Shown: positions 43,415 through 55,301, counted from the first letter of the stretch. The stretch is DNA of 64,000 nt from Hyperoodon ampullatus (GCA_949752795.1 OX457065.1:1860001-1924000), one strand, 5' to 3'. The notes: generated by a model not told the origin, from the letters alone. Translations and numbers: made by a program.

Positions 43415-46400
43415 CTTCTTCCAGCTGCTCTTTGAAGGGGACTCCATTCTTTGCTTTAGGCTCTGACACCAAAGTCCAGGCTGGGGGCTGTTTAGGGGGT
43501 GGGGTCTGCATTGCACTTAGGTTCTCTACGGAAGCTCAGGAGCGTTAGGGGTGGATGCAGGAGCCTACCTATCCGTGCTGTACGTGGCCTCGGGCCACTT
43601 AGAGACAGGACAGGTAGCAGCCACGTCGTCGGGGAACAGACCAGTCTCCTGCAGGCGGGTCTGAGCTGGGCAGGGGGCCATCGGGAGCAAGCGGGCAGGG
43701 GGCACCGAGAGGACACCACTGGCAGGCTGTGCCCATCCTGCAGCGTCAGAGGCTCAGCGGTGGATGGTCTCCACCGGCAGTGGAGCCCAGGACAAATACA
43801 CGGGTTGGAAAGAGCTAACAAGCTCCAGTTCCAGGCCAAACATGAGGTTTCCCACACCAAGGCCACCAGTTTCAGGTCGGAGGCAACCCCACTGAAGGCT
43901 TGTTTCTCAGCCTTCCCAGTGCTGTGGGTCTGCAGAGCGACATTCCAAAAGGGAAGTGCGCCAGTGCAGGACCTGCAGCCTCTGAGAACGTGGACCAGGG
44001 AGGGGCGGGGGCAGCCCCAGCCCGGATCTGACGGCCCCCAGCTCTGAAGGAACCACTCTCTCCCCTTCTCCACCACCTCCGCTGAGCACACACCAGACAC
44101 TGCCAGGTTGTCGAGAATAAAGCAAGAGGCCACCGCGCCGTGGAGGGACTGCTCAGAGGGAAGGTGGTCAGCGCGTTCTGAGCGCTTTTACAGAGCCCGG
44201 CCCTGCTCCCCACGCGGTCACGTCCTGGAGGAGAGAAGAGACCTCACGGACAGTGAAGTGACCTCCCGTGAGGGGCTGGGGTCCAAACCCAGCTCTCCAG
44301 GCAAGCATGCAGCACAGCCCATCGCCGCCAGGTGTCCTGCTGTCTCACAGCTGCGTGGTTCAGAAGTCCACGGAGGGCCTCAGGGAGCCAAGGTCAGGGC
44401 GTTGGCAGGATGCTCTCCCCTTGGAGGCTTTGGGAAGAACCCACATCCCTGACTTTTTCAGTCTCTAGAGGCCACTGGTGATTCTTGGCTTGTGGCTGTT
44501 CCTCCATCTTCAAAGCTGACAATCCATCTTCACATCTCCTCCTCCGACACCCCCCTTCTGATCCCCTCCCACCGGTGAGGACCTCAGATTGCGCTGGGCC
44601 CACACAGATATCCAGGACCACCTTCCCATCTTAAGGGCATCTGATTGGCAATTAATTCCCCTTTGCCATGAAAGGTTCCATGGGTCAGCATGCACACGTT
44701 TGGGGAAAACCATTGCTCTGCCTACACACCATCTAACGCGTAGAACTGCCCATAAAGCACATCTGTTCACAGCCTGTGTGGAATCTCACGTGGACACCAA
44801 GGGCCAGGGCCACTGGGGCACAACAGCAGGTATAAATGCAGGCGCTGTCAGAGGCCCCATGACATCCCCGTGGGGGACAGTGAGAGGGAAAGGCTCCCCT
44901 CACCTGCAAGATGACCTGCAGGATGACCTCCATTCTGCTCTAACAAGGGCCACAGATTCAAAGAAGTAAGGTGACCACTACACATGAGCCATCACATAAG
45001 TGACTCACTTCTCTGAGCAAAGTGACACTAACTGTTGGGGCAGCCTGGCACGGGGGGGGCTGGGGGGAGTGGTCCTGGGGCCAGTCCGTGGGGCAGGTGA
45101 CTGGCAGGCTTGGGCGTGCTGGATAGATGAACAGGACGGGCATTCTAGACCCAGGAGCAGCCTGTGCTGAGGCCCCACATGGGGAAGGGTGTGGTGGGCA
45201 GTGTGAGGGCACTGGCCAGGCTGAGCGGGCGGGGTCACCATCACCACACCTCCTGGGTCACCATCCTGGGGTCCAGCCATCCCCTCCTGGGGTGCCTGCC
45301 CACCCCCATCCCCCACGCCTTCCCAGGCTGGCATCTCCCAGAGCCTCAAGCAGCTGAGACACACAGTCAGTGAAGCAGCTCCTCCCTCTGGTGGCTGGAC
45401 CGGACAGTGTTCCTGCAACAAGGCTGTAGCCGGGAGCCCTGACACCAGGACACGCTCCCTCCCTGGGGGCCAGGGAGCCACCTGCAGGTGCACAGCTGCT
45501 CGGACACCACCTGGATGGCTGGGCTCAGGAGAAGCTAGAACCTGGGACAAAGTCCCTTAGGGTTGTCTACAACAGGGAACAGAAAGAAGGCCTGCGCCTA
45601 CGAACGGGTAAGCAAAAAAGCTGGGAAAACGGGCAAAGAGATGAGCACACTTCACAGAAAGGGCGCCTGGAGTGGCCAATAAACCACGAAAGGTGCTCGA
45701 CCTCTAGGATCAGGGAAGAGCAAGTCCACCTGGAAGAGGGACCACTTCACGCCCTCGTGGGCAGGAGCGGAGGCAGTCCTGGGGGCGCTGTGCTGGCCCC
45801 GCGGTGGATGTGCTGGAAAGGCCCGAGAAGCCCCTGCGGAGAACAGTGTGGCGTCACCGGCTCAGGCCCCACCCACCCTCCTGGAGGCCAAGCCAGCGTC
45901 CCCACCCCTCCACCACCACCACCAGCTCTCACCGACACTCACAGCAGTGTTCCTGCGATGGGGGTAAGGAAACAAACCAGTGCCCTGGACAGGAGAAAGG
46001 ACGAGAGTCCAGGTACAGTTGTGTGTGCAACTTCTAAAGAAGGTCTTTTAAAGGAAGGAAGCGTGAATTTCCCTTCCTCCCTCCTGCTGGATGGAATGCA
46101 GATGTATGGCTGGCACTTGAGCAGCTAGGTTGGACTATGAGGTGTCACACGTGGCAGAGCAATAACACAGAAGGAGCCTGGGCCTCTGAGGCCACGGAGA
46201 CTGGCAGCAGCCCTGGGATGGCTACTTCCAGACTCCTTGAAAGTTAGAGAAATCAAGTGTCTGAGCTGCTGTTATTTGGGATTTTCCGTAACAAGCAGCC
46301 AAACGTAATCGTAAGTGATACAGACACCATGGAGGACAAGTGAGCAACGGACAGGAGCCCTTTAGAAGCCTGTGGAGGGTGGACTGGACAGGGCCACCCA

Positions 46401-46739
46401 GGAGGGAGGAAGGACAGTTACTGGGTGATGCATTTGTCCTGGCAGTGGACGCTGTGCCCAAACAAGGGCGGTGATGGCGGGGGATGGGCCAGAAGACACG
46501 GAGGAGGTCAGTGTTGGATGTGGATATGATGACCACAACAGAGCAGTGAGATGGGTTCAAATTTCTGAGTCTGGAATTAGGAAACTGATGATTCTGTTAA
46601 ACACAATAGGAAATGAGGCAAGGAGAATGTTTGTGAAGCAAGGGGACAAACTTGATTTTCCCTTCTTGCTCAGATACTAATTTTCTGAGTCCTTTTAGAC
46701 CCACACTAATTTCCAGTGGGCTCTTACTAATAAAGAATT

Positions 46740-46955
46740 TTTTTTTTTTTTTTTTTTTTTTTTGCGGTACGCGGGCCTCTCACTGCCGTGGCCTCTCCCG
46801 TTGCGGAGCACAGGCTCCGGACGCGCAGGCTCAGTGGCCATGGCTCACTGGCCCAGCCGCTCCGCGGCATGTGGGATCTTCCCAGACCGGGGCACGAACC
46901 TGTGTCCCCTGCATCGGCAGGCGGACTCTCAACCACTGTGCCACCAGGGAAGCCC
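46740..46955 (-). mobile_element. CHR-type SINE, short young form
   Basis: Poly(T) of about 25 bases, standard short-form body and head at 46955. The direct repeat taaagaatt lies at 46731-46739 and 46956-46964. Confidence 0.95.
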
Positions 46956-48514
46956 TAAAGAATTGCTTTTAACAAAACTCAGGGGAGTGATTTGTGAACA
47001 CAAAGGGGACCGTCAATTACTGACTGACGGACCCCCCTTTAGGAAGCACCGGCATGCTAAGTGCTTTACACACTTTTGCTCACTGAGTTCTCAGCCCTGC
47101 GACACAGTTCAGGAGATCACGACTCGCGTTAAGCTACCTGCCCGCAGTACCAGGGCTCATCAGACACCTGGGTTTGAAGCCGGGCCTTCCGACTCCAAAG
47201 CCGGAACCGGGAATCTCGACAAGAATGCTCTTCAAGGCAGCCTGGGCTGAGCACGAAGATGCAGGCCTGCCTCGCACACGGAAGGCGTCCCCGCTGACGG
47301 ACCAGCCCGGATCTGCCACACTGGAGCTAAGCGCACTCAGCAGACCCTTTCTCGCTCCAGAGCACCTGTCTTTCAAGCCCCTTGTGTCGCAGTGAAGTCC
47401 CTCTTGCACATCAGAACACAGACACACTGCCTCTTGTCTTTGGCCACTTCCCGCAGCAGCCCTGACCTCCTCGGGGGAGGAAGCCGGGCTTGGAAAGGAG
47501 ACAGGAAAGACACAGCAGCTACCACGGCCCCAGGCCTGACCTCCGGGCCCGTTCCCGTCCTGCCCCGACCCTGGTCACTCAGGATGGCGGAGGGACACTG
47601 GACCCTGGGCGCCGGGCGTCCCTCTAACCCTGCGACTCCCAGCACTGCTGCCCTCATTCACTCAGCAAACACTGCCGAGCAGCCCCCGGCGCCCTTTGCT
47701 CGAAGCCCGAGCATGAAGGCAGGCGGCTGACCTGCTTTCTCAGAGGTAACGGGGCAGAGCAGGGGCAGCGCACATACAGGAGGCTCAGCCCGGCGCCTCG
47801 GGGCTCCCCTCCCCTGGGGCCGGAGGCCTGCGGAGCCCAGCCCCTCCCCTGAAGGGAGCCGGCCAAGCGTCCCTGCAGGAGGTGCTGGGAGCAGAGAAGA
47901 AACGTGGGACCCACTGGTCTGCGGAGGCTGTGAGGCCTGGAAGGTGCCCAGAGCGGCCCCTGTGCACCCGGCAGTCAGCAGAGTGCCAGGTGGCTCTGGG
48001 CTGCCCCAGGCCGCAGTCCGCAACTGCCGCCCAGGTCCCGCGAAATGAGAGAATTGGGGTAATAAAATAAAGTCTAACCTTTTCTTTTTCCTTTGTGCTT
48101 AGTCTAGTCTCACTCGCTCACAGGACGCCACGTGCAGAGGCCTCAGACTGGGTACCTCACGTCAGAGCTCCTCCTGGGAAATGGCCGCCGGCAGAGACGG
48201 CGCGGGAGCACAGATCCCGCGATCTGCGCAAGTCCCGCGAGAACTACAGGAACCTATAAAGCAGCACCGCAGCGGCCTTTCAGGGAGAGCGTGTCCCGGG
48301 GCGTGAGCCACCCCCCTTCATTCTTTGGTCAAAGGTTAAAGCTTTCCTTTGCTTCTGAACTGAACTCGCTCTCATTTTGCCGGCTCCCATGACTCGGGGC
48401 AGGAGGACACTTGCCGGGGACCAACTCGAAAGGGTCGGTAACACGGACAGTGCACGGGCTTCTGGGCCGGCATCAGTTGGCAGCGACACCATCCTGCAGA
48501 AAACCACAGGCCCC

Positions 48515-48600
48515 AAGCACAAGGAGGCCCCCAAGCACAAGGAGGCCCCCAAGCACAAGGAGGCCCCCAAGCACAAGGAGGCCCCCAAGCACAAGGAGGC
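48515..48600 (+). repeat. 18-bp minisatellite, five copies
   Basis: Five head-to-tail copies of aagcacaaggaggccccc start at 48515, 48533, 48551, 48569 and 48587; the last copy is partial. The copies are identical, which points to recent expansion or homogenisation. Confidence 0.97.
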
Positions 48601-48799
48601 GGCTGCGGGGAAGGGTGGGAACATTCTAGAAGGTCCAGGAGCTGTTCCTGCAGGCCAAGTCAGCCTGGATCCAAAGATGCCTGCACACAGCCCTCTTTCA
48701 ACCCACCTGAGAACGTGGGCCTTTCAGGTTTAAAATATCATTTGCCAAATACTGTGAGTCAAAATAGATACAGTCCATCTTCAGAAACACGGCAATACA

Positions 48800-49320
48800 C
48801 ACCAAGAACTTTAAAAATGTTTATTGCTTTTGACCCACCCGGAAATTCCCACTTTTGGAATTCTATCCCGAGTAAATAATAGGATATGTAGGCAACATTT
48901 TGGTCATGAAGATATTCAGCCCAGTGTGATTTATAATAGGAAAAAAACAGTGAACAATCTAAACCCCTAACTTCAGGGAAATCGTTACAGAACACTGTGG
49001 TGCCTCCCTGGATGTACCTCCCATGAATATAATATTAGAATGAGGTTTATGGAAAAAAATGTTAGTAGGAAAACAATACATCATACCTAGAATACTTATT
49101 TAAATATTAAAATATTTCAAAATCAAAAATGATTTGATATAAAAGCAATATATAAAATGATACGCGGCACAGTCATATTAAAAGTAGGTAAGGAACAAAA
49201 AGGAAACCGACCAACACTCTCTCCAGATGGGAGATTACGGAGCTTTTCCAGCACTTGTCTGTACATTTACGTATCTTCTAATGTTCTGTAATGCCCTGAA
49301 TTATTTTCTAATCAGGAGGG
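48800..49320 (+). mobile_element. Ancient L1 3'-UTR-like relic
   Basis: The pattern 'ttggaattctatcccgagtaaataatagg', 'gaagatattcagcccagtgtgatttataatagg', 'ggaaatcgttacag' and 'ctgtacatttacgtatcttctaatg' resembles L1M 3' regions. The subfamily is not assigned. Confidence 0.55.
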
Positions 49321-50329
49321 AATCGCCCCCATCTTCCTACCAGTGAGAAAACATCGCTGCACCCTCTCCTTCTGCCTCCTTACTGGTGAGACCTAAAGCC
49401 TGGCTACGCCTGATGTCCTCCGGCCTCGCTGTGCTCCCAGCGGCCACTGTGGCTGAGAAGACACTTCCAGACCACGAGCGGGCGCAGGCTTTCGGGTGCA
49501 CTCCCACTGTCCGAGGCGGGGCAGTCCTGAGGAGATGCAGGCTGGAAACCTGAACACAGATGCCAGGCCTCTTTGGAAAAATCCAAAGGCTGAATTTGGG
49601 GTTCAGTTTGCCATGGTGCCCCCCACCCCGCACTGCATACCCAGCTTCCTTCACTCAATTATGGTACTCCCCTGAACCCAGAAAACATTTGCGCTTGTGA
49701 GCCCCACAGGAAGACTTGAAACTCCTAAGTTATGGACATCCGTTTTTCCTGCTTTATGAAGGAAGACAATGCAATAGGAAAGAATGAAGTTTATGAGCAG
49801 AAACATGCAATGGTGAGGAACAGTGGCTCTTGGCCTCTGGTTCTAGGTGTCCCAAGGCCCAGCAGCATCTCCATCCGTCCTGCAGTTCAATTGCTCAACC
49901 AAATCTTGCATTTCATGAGCTTAATTGCGAACTGGGCCTGAATCTGCCACCTAAACTGCTACCCTCAACCCCTACTGGTGATACTGTTTTTAACTGCTGC
50001 CTTAGTCAATCTTCATTGACTGTTCTGTTGGTCATGTCCACCATCTAGCTTCTTTGTCCATCCAAGCTGAACCCCGAGAAGACACATACAAGTTGGCCCC
50101 AGGTTCATCAAAAGAGCTTTGGAAGTATAGGTCACTCCTGCAGAAACACTTCATCTATCCCTCAATATGAAAGAGTATATAAAATACACCTCATGATCCC
50201 CTTCAAGAAAGACTATCTACTGCACCAAACTGAGCCCCTTTTGTAGGTCTCATGCTCACCAATACTAGCAACTGTCGTATACTTCCTGTTTGCTTTGGGT
50301 TTAGTTTGCTCTCTTTTCTTTTCTTCTAG

Positions 50330-50810
50330 GTAAACTCAATTGATCCTGAAGGTCTGATTCTTTCCCCTGCCTAGTGAAATCTGCTGTTGAGCCCTCTAGT
50401 GAATTTTCCACCCATTATATTTTTTTACTCCCAAATTCCTGTTTATAATTTATGTTTATTGATATTTTCTATTTGGTGAGACAGTGTTCTCACACTTTAA
50501 TTCTCTAGACATGCTTTACTTACTTTAACTCTGTGCTTATTTAAAACAGCTGACTTAAAGTCTCTGTCTAGTAAGTCCAACATCTGCACATCCTTAGGAA
50601 CAGTTTCTATGGATTGCTTTTGTTTCCTGTGTATGGACCATATTCTCTTTTCTTTTTGTTTTTTTGCATGTTTCATAATATTTTGTTGAAAACTGGGTAT
50701 TCTAAGCAATATAATGTAACAACTCTGGAAATCAGATTCTCTCCCCTCCCCAAGGTTTGCTTTTATTTTTGTTGCTGTTCGTTTCATGATTTATCTGAAC
50801 TGATTCTGTA
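50330..50810. mobile_element. Unassigned old interspersed repeat (L1-like)
   Basis: 'agtaagtccaacatctgcacatcc', 'cctgtgtatggaccatattctc' and 'ttttgttgaaaactgggtattctaagcaatataatg' are phrases I associate with an old mammalian repeat, probably L1-derived. Family and strand are uncertain. Confidence 0.35.
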
Positions 50811-51352
50811 AAGGCACATGTGACCACTGAAGTCTCTGCAGAGATAGCTTAGTGGTCAGCTAGTGATTAGACAGGCATTTCCTAAGCCCCTGGGCCCAGC
50901 AAGTCTCCCAGTGTGTGCTGAGGGGCCCAGCAATGGACAACTCTGACTAAGCCTTCACTTCGTGCTGTGGGGAGCCTGGAGGTTGGCCCAATAAGAGCTC
51001 AGGGCCTTCCCAAGCATGTCACAGCCTTAGGCACATGATTCCTCCACCTGTGCGTGTGGCCTTCTGGAAGAGCAGGACGTTTCAGAGCTTCTCAAAGCTG
51101 CCCTGGATGCCCATTCCCCAGTTTTTCCCTTTCAGCTTTTTGGCTAGCCTGTTGTTTGTCCTAAACATTATTCACTGCCTCAGGCAGCTGTGAAGTTAAA
51201 CAACTGCCTCTACATGTTTTTGAGAAATGCCCTGGGGAGAAGACTTTTTGCACTGGATGAACTCTGAGCTCCAAGTCAGGTCAAATAAAGACAGCTTTGC
51301 AAGTGGGGTCTTCCAGAGACCCTCCAGGCAAGTCAAACAGTCTGAGACTTTT

Positions 51353-51561
51353 TTTTTTTTTTTTTTTTTTGTGATACATGGGCCTCTCACTGTCATGGCC
51401 TCTCCCGTTGCGGAGCACAGGCTCCGGACGCGCAGGCTCAGCGGCCATGGCTCACCGGCCCAGCTGCTCCGGGGCATGTGGGACCCTCCCGGACCGGGGC
51501 ACGAACCCGCGTCCCCTGCATCGGCAGGCGGACTCCCAACCACTGTGCCACCAGGGAAGCC
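51353..51561 (-). mobile_element. CHR-type SINE, short form
   Basis: Poly(T) tail at the left and head at the right. The perfect direct repeat ctgagactttt lies at 51342-51352 and 51562-51572. Confidence 0.95.
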
Positions 51562-51867
51562 CTGAGACTTTTATATACTCAATATTTCTATTATAACTAA
51601 GTCACAAAAATCACTTCTTGAATTTGCTACTGTGTTCAACCTCAATCCATGGAGCTTCACAAACCAGTCAGCCAAATCTCAGGATTCAATTGAAAAGTTC
51701 ATTCATTTTTCCATCAAAACCCTTTTTATATTATTGATTAGACGATCCAATAGTTTTTCTCTTGGAATTGATACTTCATTTTGTTTCAGTGTACCTATTC
51801 TCTTTTCATATCTGTATCTTCCGTTTCAAAGTTTCCTTTACTTGTTTATGTTATGCAAACATAAACA

Positions 51868-52220
51868 AATGTTGTGTCTCTCCAAAATTCATGTTAAAGC
51901 GTTACCCCCCTACCCCCACGATGTGATGATTTTAGGAGGTGGGGCCTTTGGGAGGTAACCAGGGTTAGATGAGGCTATAAGGGTGGAAGTCATGAGGATT
52001 AGAGCCCTTGTAAGCGTCCCAAGAGAGCTTGCTTCCTCTGCTCTGCTGTCTGACACGAGCAGTCGGCGGTCTGCAACCTGCAAGAGGGCTCTCACCAGAA
52101 CTCAGGCGTGCTGGCGCCCTGACCTCCCAGCCTCCAGAACTATGAAAAATAACTTTCTGTTGTTTAGAAGTCACCCAGTCTGTGGTGTTCTGTTATAGAA
52201 GCCTAACCAGACTACAGTAA
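51868..52220 (+). mobile_element. LTR-like (MaLR-like) interspersed repeat
   Basis: The order 'aattcatgttaaagcgttac', 'gatgattttaggaggtggggcctttgggaggtaa', 'cagcctccagaactatgaaaaataa' and 'gttctgttatagaagcctaac' matches a well-known mammalian repeat of LTR type by recall. It begins near tgttgtgtctc. The exact family is uncertain. Confidence 0.5.
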
Positions 52221-54180
52221 TTTACAAGTATTGTTCAATCATTACATTATGATTGAACATTACGTTACAGATAATGTTCAATCATTCCAGAGTCCACTGA
52301 AATAACGTCAGCTCTAATAATTATGACATTTTCCTCATAAAGCTAAAATATTGATATTTCCATTAAAACATCTTTGATTAAAGCCAACACTCTTAAAGTT
52401 ATATTCTTCGATGGCTAACCTCTGTACTTCAGCTTCTATCACAGTGAACACACAGAACTTACTGATTTCCAAACTGCTTCTGCTGCTCTCACACTTCAAG
52501 CAGTCCATCAAGGTGCAATTTCCAGTACTTAATTTGCAGTTCTTTCTGATATTTATTTGATGCATGGTAAGAAATACAATTTATTGATAAAAACATGAGA
52601 ATTACTTAACTTAAATCTTGTATTGCTTTATCCAAAATTAAATTTGATCACTTAGTGACAAATTAAAATGTCCAAATTTTTTTCTAAACTTTTGGCTGAA
52701 ACTCCAGACTCTTCCTAGCATTATTACACTGGCACTTTTTGTACAAAATCCAATGACCTTTTCAAAGTTGTAAAATATTGCAATGATATTTTTACAAAAG
52801 TATCTTTCCACTGTATAAATATATATATTTTTCCCACCATCAAAGCTCAATACACTGTATTAAATGCAGCTCCCAGTGTCATAAGATCAACAAAAACCAT
52901 TATCTTCAAAATATTGAAATTTGTATTTTAAACAAATTATTAAAACACTTTTATGTGAAGCAAATGAAACTTCCTTGAAGATGATTTAAAATGCACTGCT
53001 TTGTTTTCCAAAAAGTTGCTTTCTCATTAGGTACATATGTTTTGTAACAAGTGAGTCCATAGTACCCACCCTCATATCAATACTATTCCTTTAGAAGTTC
53101 TATTAAATATTTTCATGGAAATGCTCAATTATACAGTGCTAAAAATTCCGACAGTTCCTCTGTATCTTTTTGACTGCTTTATCCTCACTTTGATGACATT
53201 TTGGGATTTTTACATTTCCAAATGTTTAATATATGAAACTGATTATATTTTAAATTTCTTCCTCATTAATGACCACAAATTTTTTTTCACTTGAACCATA
53301 CATTTTAACAGCATCCTGATGAAATATACATGTTTAGCACTTTGATCTTTTAACACCTAACTTTTGAGCACTATTTGCAGCCAAAATTTGTCAATAGCGC
53401 TAACACAAATTCCTAGTTGAAAAAAAATCGTCATTTTTCACTCCAGAAATACAGATTTTATGTAATAAAATGTATTTAATACAAGTTTTATTTTGTGCAG
53501 ATTCTTGCACAGTATCAAAACAAGTTCCAGGCTGGGACTCACTACTACTATAATTCCTTCTTTGTTTTGCAGATTAACAAGACTCACATTTATTATATAC
53601 GAAACTATTAAAAATTTATCCAGATTTTGTTGCCTCTTCACTTTAGTATTTGTTCTTAATATTTATAATAAAATCTTAGGTGTATAAGTATAAATACACT
53701 GTACGCCTACTAGTGTAATTCAAAAGAATTACACTATGCTAACAAAATTATTTTTAGTGATTCTCCTAAAGCAATTTGTTTTGTTAACACATGCAACTTA
53801 GCCACCGTCGCTTCAGTGACACAAGATGTTCCTCGGATGTGGCTACAACAGAAGGCCTTTTCTATGGTACTAACGTCCTAAAACTGTCAGTACAAACCCG
53901 CGTTGATATGAAAATTTGTATTAGCTAATTGTGACTGTACAGTTACTATGATACTATTTACCATGAAGCATTTCAATATTTTCACCATCAGTATCGTGCA
54001 GGGTGCATATGGGCTAAATATCAGCTCTGATCTACCTGCTGAATTGAGTCCAAGGGCTGCCAGTTTCTGCTTCTGGTCAAAACTCCAGAAGATATTAAGA
54101 ACGGGTCCTGGATGGCAAGATGGGGCTGCATCTCAAAAGCAGCCCTATGGCAGTAGTCGTGCTTACTTTTTTTTTAGGTG
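52221..54180. other. AT-rich block of unknown nature upstream of the SEC61A1 CpG island
   Basis: This stretch of nearly 2 kb contains no repeat I recognise and no long open frame. On the minus strand it holds several short frames (52335-52565, 52638-52850, 53438-53641) without known domains, and AATAAA signals near 52563 and 52585. Two perfect 11-bp hairpins lie at 52232-52259 and 53711-53736. It could be a processed pseudogene, an antisense noncoding transcript leaving the CpG island, or plain AT-rich DNA. Confidence 0.35.
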
Positions 54181-55081
54181 AGGAATGCATATCAAGCGAT
54201 GCCACACCTGGGTCACTTCACTGAAGTTCCTGCCCGCCTCCTGCAGTCATTTGAATTTTCCACCCGTAGGTTAGGTTTTCACAAAAGGACTTCCCGTCTT
54301 AGAAAACATCCTGAGGCAAAGATTTACAAATCCTGGCTACCTGCTAGAAATGGGAGGGAAAGGAAAAAGAGAAAAAGCAATCCCTAAATCAATACCGCAC
54401 AAAGCATCTATAGCCACATCGGCATCTCCAACTCCGACTGGTCCAGCTCCAGACTGCGCTCCACGACCCTCCCCTAGCCCCAGGCAGCGGCGCCCACCTC
54501 CTCTAGATGCTGACAGCACGCGGTCTCTTCCCTTCGATCACCTGTCACGTGCCACCCGTGATCACAGGTGCCCCGGAAATAAACGTCAAACGCCCCGTCC
54601 GGCACCCCCTCGTCCCACCCGCCGGCCCCAAGAACGTTAAGTCTTATCGCTCCCCTTCACACAGCCCCGGCTCCAGCCAAACTGGAATCCTCTCCCCAGA
54701 GATCTCGGGCAGGCACAGCGCCTGCCGTGCTCGCAACAGTTCCTTCCCCGGGACGCCTCCTCCGGGAGGCCTCCCTGGACTCCCCGGGCCTCCTGACCAC
54801 GACCTTATCCCCTCCCGCCAGTCGGCGGGGCCCGCGCCCCGACCGGCCCCAGGTTCGCTCAATGACCCCACAAAGGGGTGTCCGTCGGCCCCGCCGCCGA
54901 GCACCTGCTGGGCGCCGGGCACCGAGGTGGCGCCGGGACAGGCCGGCCCAGAGGCGCTCAAAGTTACCGGTGCAGTGAAAGAAACTGAGGGAAGCCGGAG
55001 TCCCGCTCCGCTTGCCCGCCCCGCGCTCGCGGCTCAGTCTACGCAGGCACATACCCCCGTCCCGGCGTGCCCCGCGCCCAT

Positions 55082-55173
55082 CCCGCCCCGCCCCGCCCCT
55101 CGCCCTCCCGCCCCGCCCCTCGCCCTCCCGCCCCGCCCCTCGCCCTCCCGCCCCGCCCCGCCCCTCGCCCTCC
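55082..55173 (+). repeat. SEC61A1: GC-box (Sp1/KLF) minisatellite in the SEC61A1 promoter
   Basis: About four head-to-tail copies of a 20-bp unit CCCGCCCCGCCCCTCGCCCT; the first and last copies carry an extra CCCCG. Each unit contains the Sp1/KLF core CCCCGCCCC, so at least six overlapping GC boxes sit some 250-330 bases before the start codon. Confidence 0.85.
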
Positions 55174-55197
55174 CTCCGACAGGCAGCGCGGCTCCGC

Positions 55198-55220
55198 TGC
55201 ACGCCGGGAGTTGTGGTCTA
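55198..55220 (-). promoter_or_regulatory. SEC61A1: ZNF143-like promoter motif
   Basis: On the minus strand the site reads ACCACAACTCCCGGCGTGCA, close to the ZNF143/STAF promoter motif (ACTAYRNNNCCCR-type). One core position differs. Confidence 0.5.
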
Positions 55221-55221
55221 G

Positions 55222-55230
55222 GCGTGGGCG
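55222..55230 (+). promoter_or_regulatory. SEC61A1: EGR1-like site
   Basis: GCGTGGGCG is the EGR consensus, located between the ZNF143-like motif and the ETS-like repeats. Confidence 0.4.
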
Positions 55231-55253
55231 GCGCGCGCGGCTGAAGCGCGTGG

Positions 55254-55274
55254 CAGGAAGCGGAAGCGGAAGCA
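55254..55274 (+). promoter_or_regulatory. SEC61A1: Triple ETS-like GGAAGC repeat
   Basis: Three consecutive 6-bp GGAAGC units each carry the GGAA core of ETS factors (GABPA/ELK type), in a position common for core promoters of housekeeping genes. Confidence 0.45.
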
Positions 55275-55293
55275 GCCGCCGCGGCGCTAGCAC

Positions 55294-55301
55294 TGACGTG
55301 T
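55294..55301 (+). promoter_or_regulatory. SEC61A1: UPRE/CRE-like TGACGTGT site
   Basis: TGACGTGT contains the ACGTG core bound by XBP1 and ATF6 and half of a CRE. SEC61A1 is known to be induced in the unfolded protein response, so the motif is functionally plausible, but binding is inferred. Confidence 0.45.

Larger units (their letters stand above)
41441..54400. other. Intergenic region between KBTBD12 and SEC61A1
   Basis: From 41.45 to 48.5 kb the DNA is fairly GC-rich with many chance open frames on both strands and no recognisable domain. From 48.8 to 54.2 kb it is AT-rich and made of old repeats and unassigned sequence. SINEs and other repeats are listed separately. I found no supported gene. 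Confidence 0.7.

Noticed and set aside
43492..44133. Minus-strand open frame of 213 codons and an opposing plus-strand frame (43499-44047)
   Set aside because: GC-rich intergenic DNA with long frames on both strands, no recognisable domain, no splice context and no conservation evidence.
46762..47250. Frames encoding Pro/Ala/Gly-rich peptides that recur at many places (for example 18.8, 27.7, 46.8, 51.4, 57.3 and 62.3 kb)
   Set aside because: These are translations of CHR SINEs in both orientations, which explains the recurring peptide patterns.
48377..48733. Frame with KHKEAP repeats
   Set aside because: The repeat is an 18-bp minisatellite whose period preserves any frame. No other coding signal is present.
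54507..55244. Open frame of 245 codons across the CpG island (plus strand), and overlapping minus-strand frames
   Set aside because: Pro/Arg/Ala-rich translation comes from GC-rich, stop-poor DNA and the GC-box repeat. There is no domain, and it overlaps the SEC61A1 promoter.
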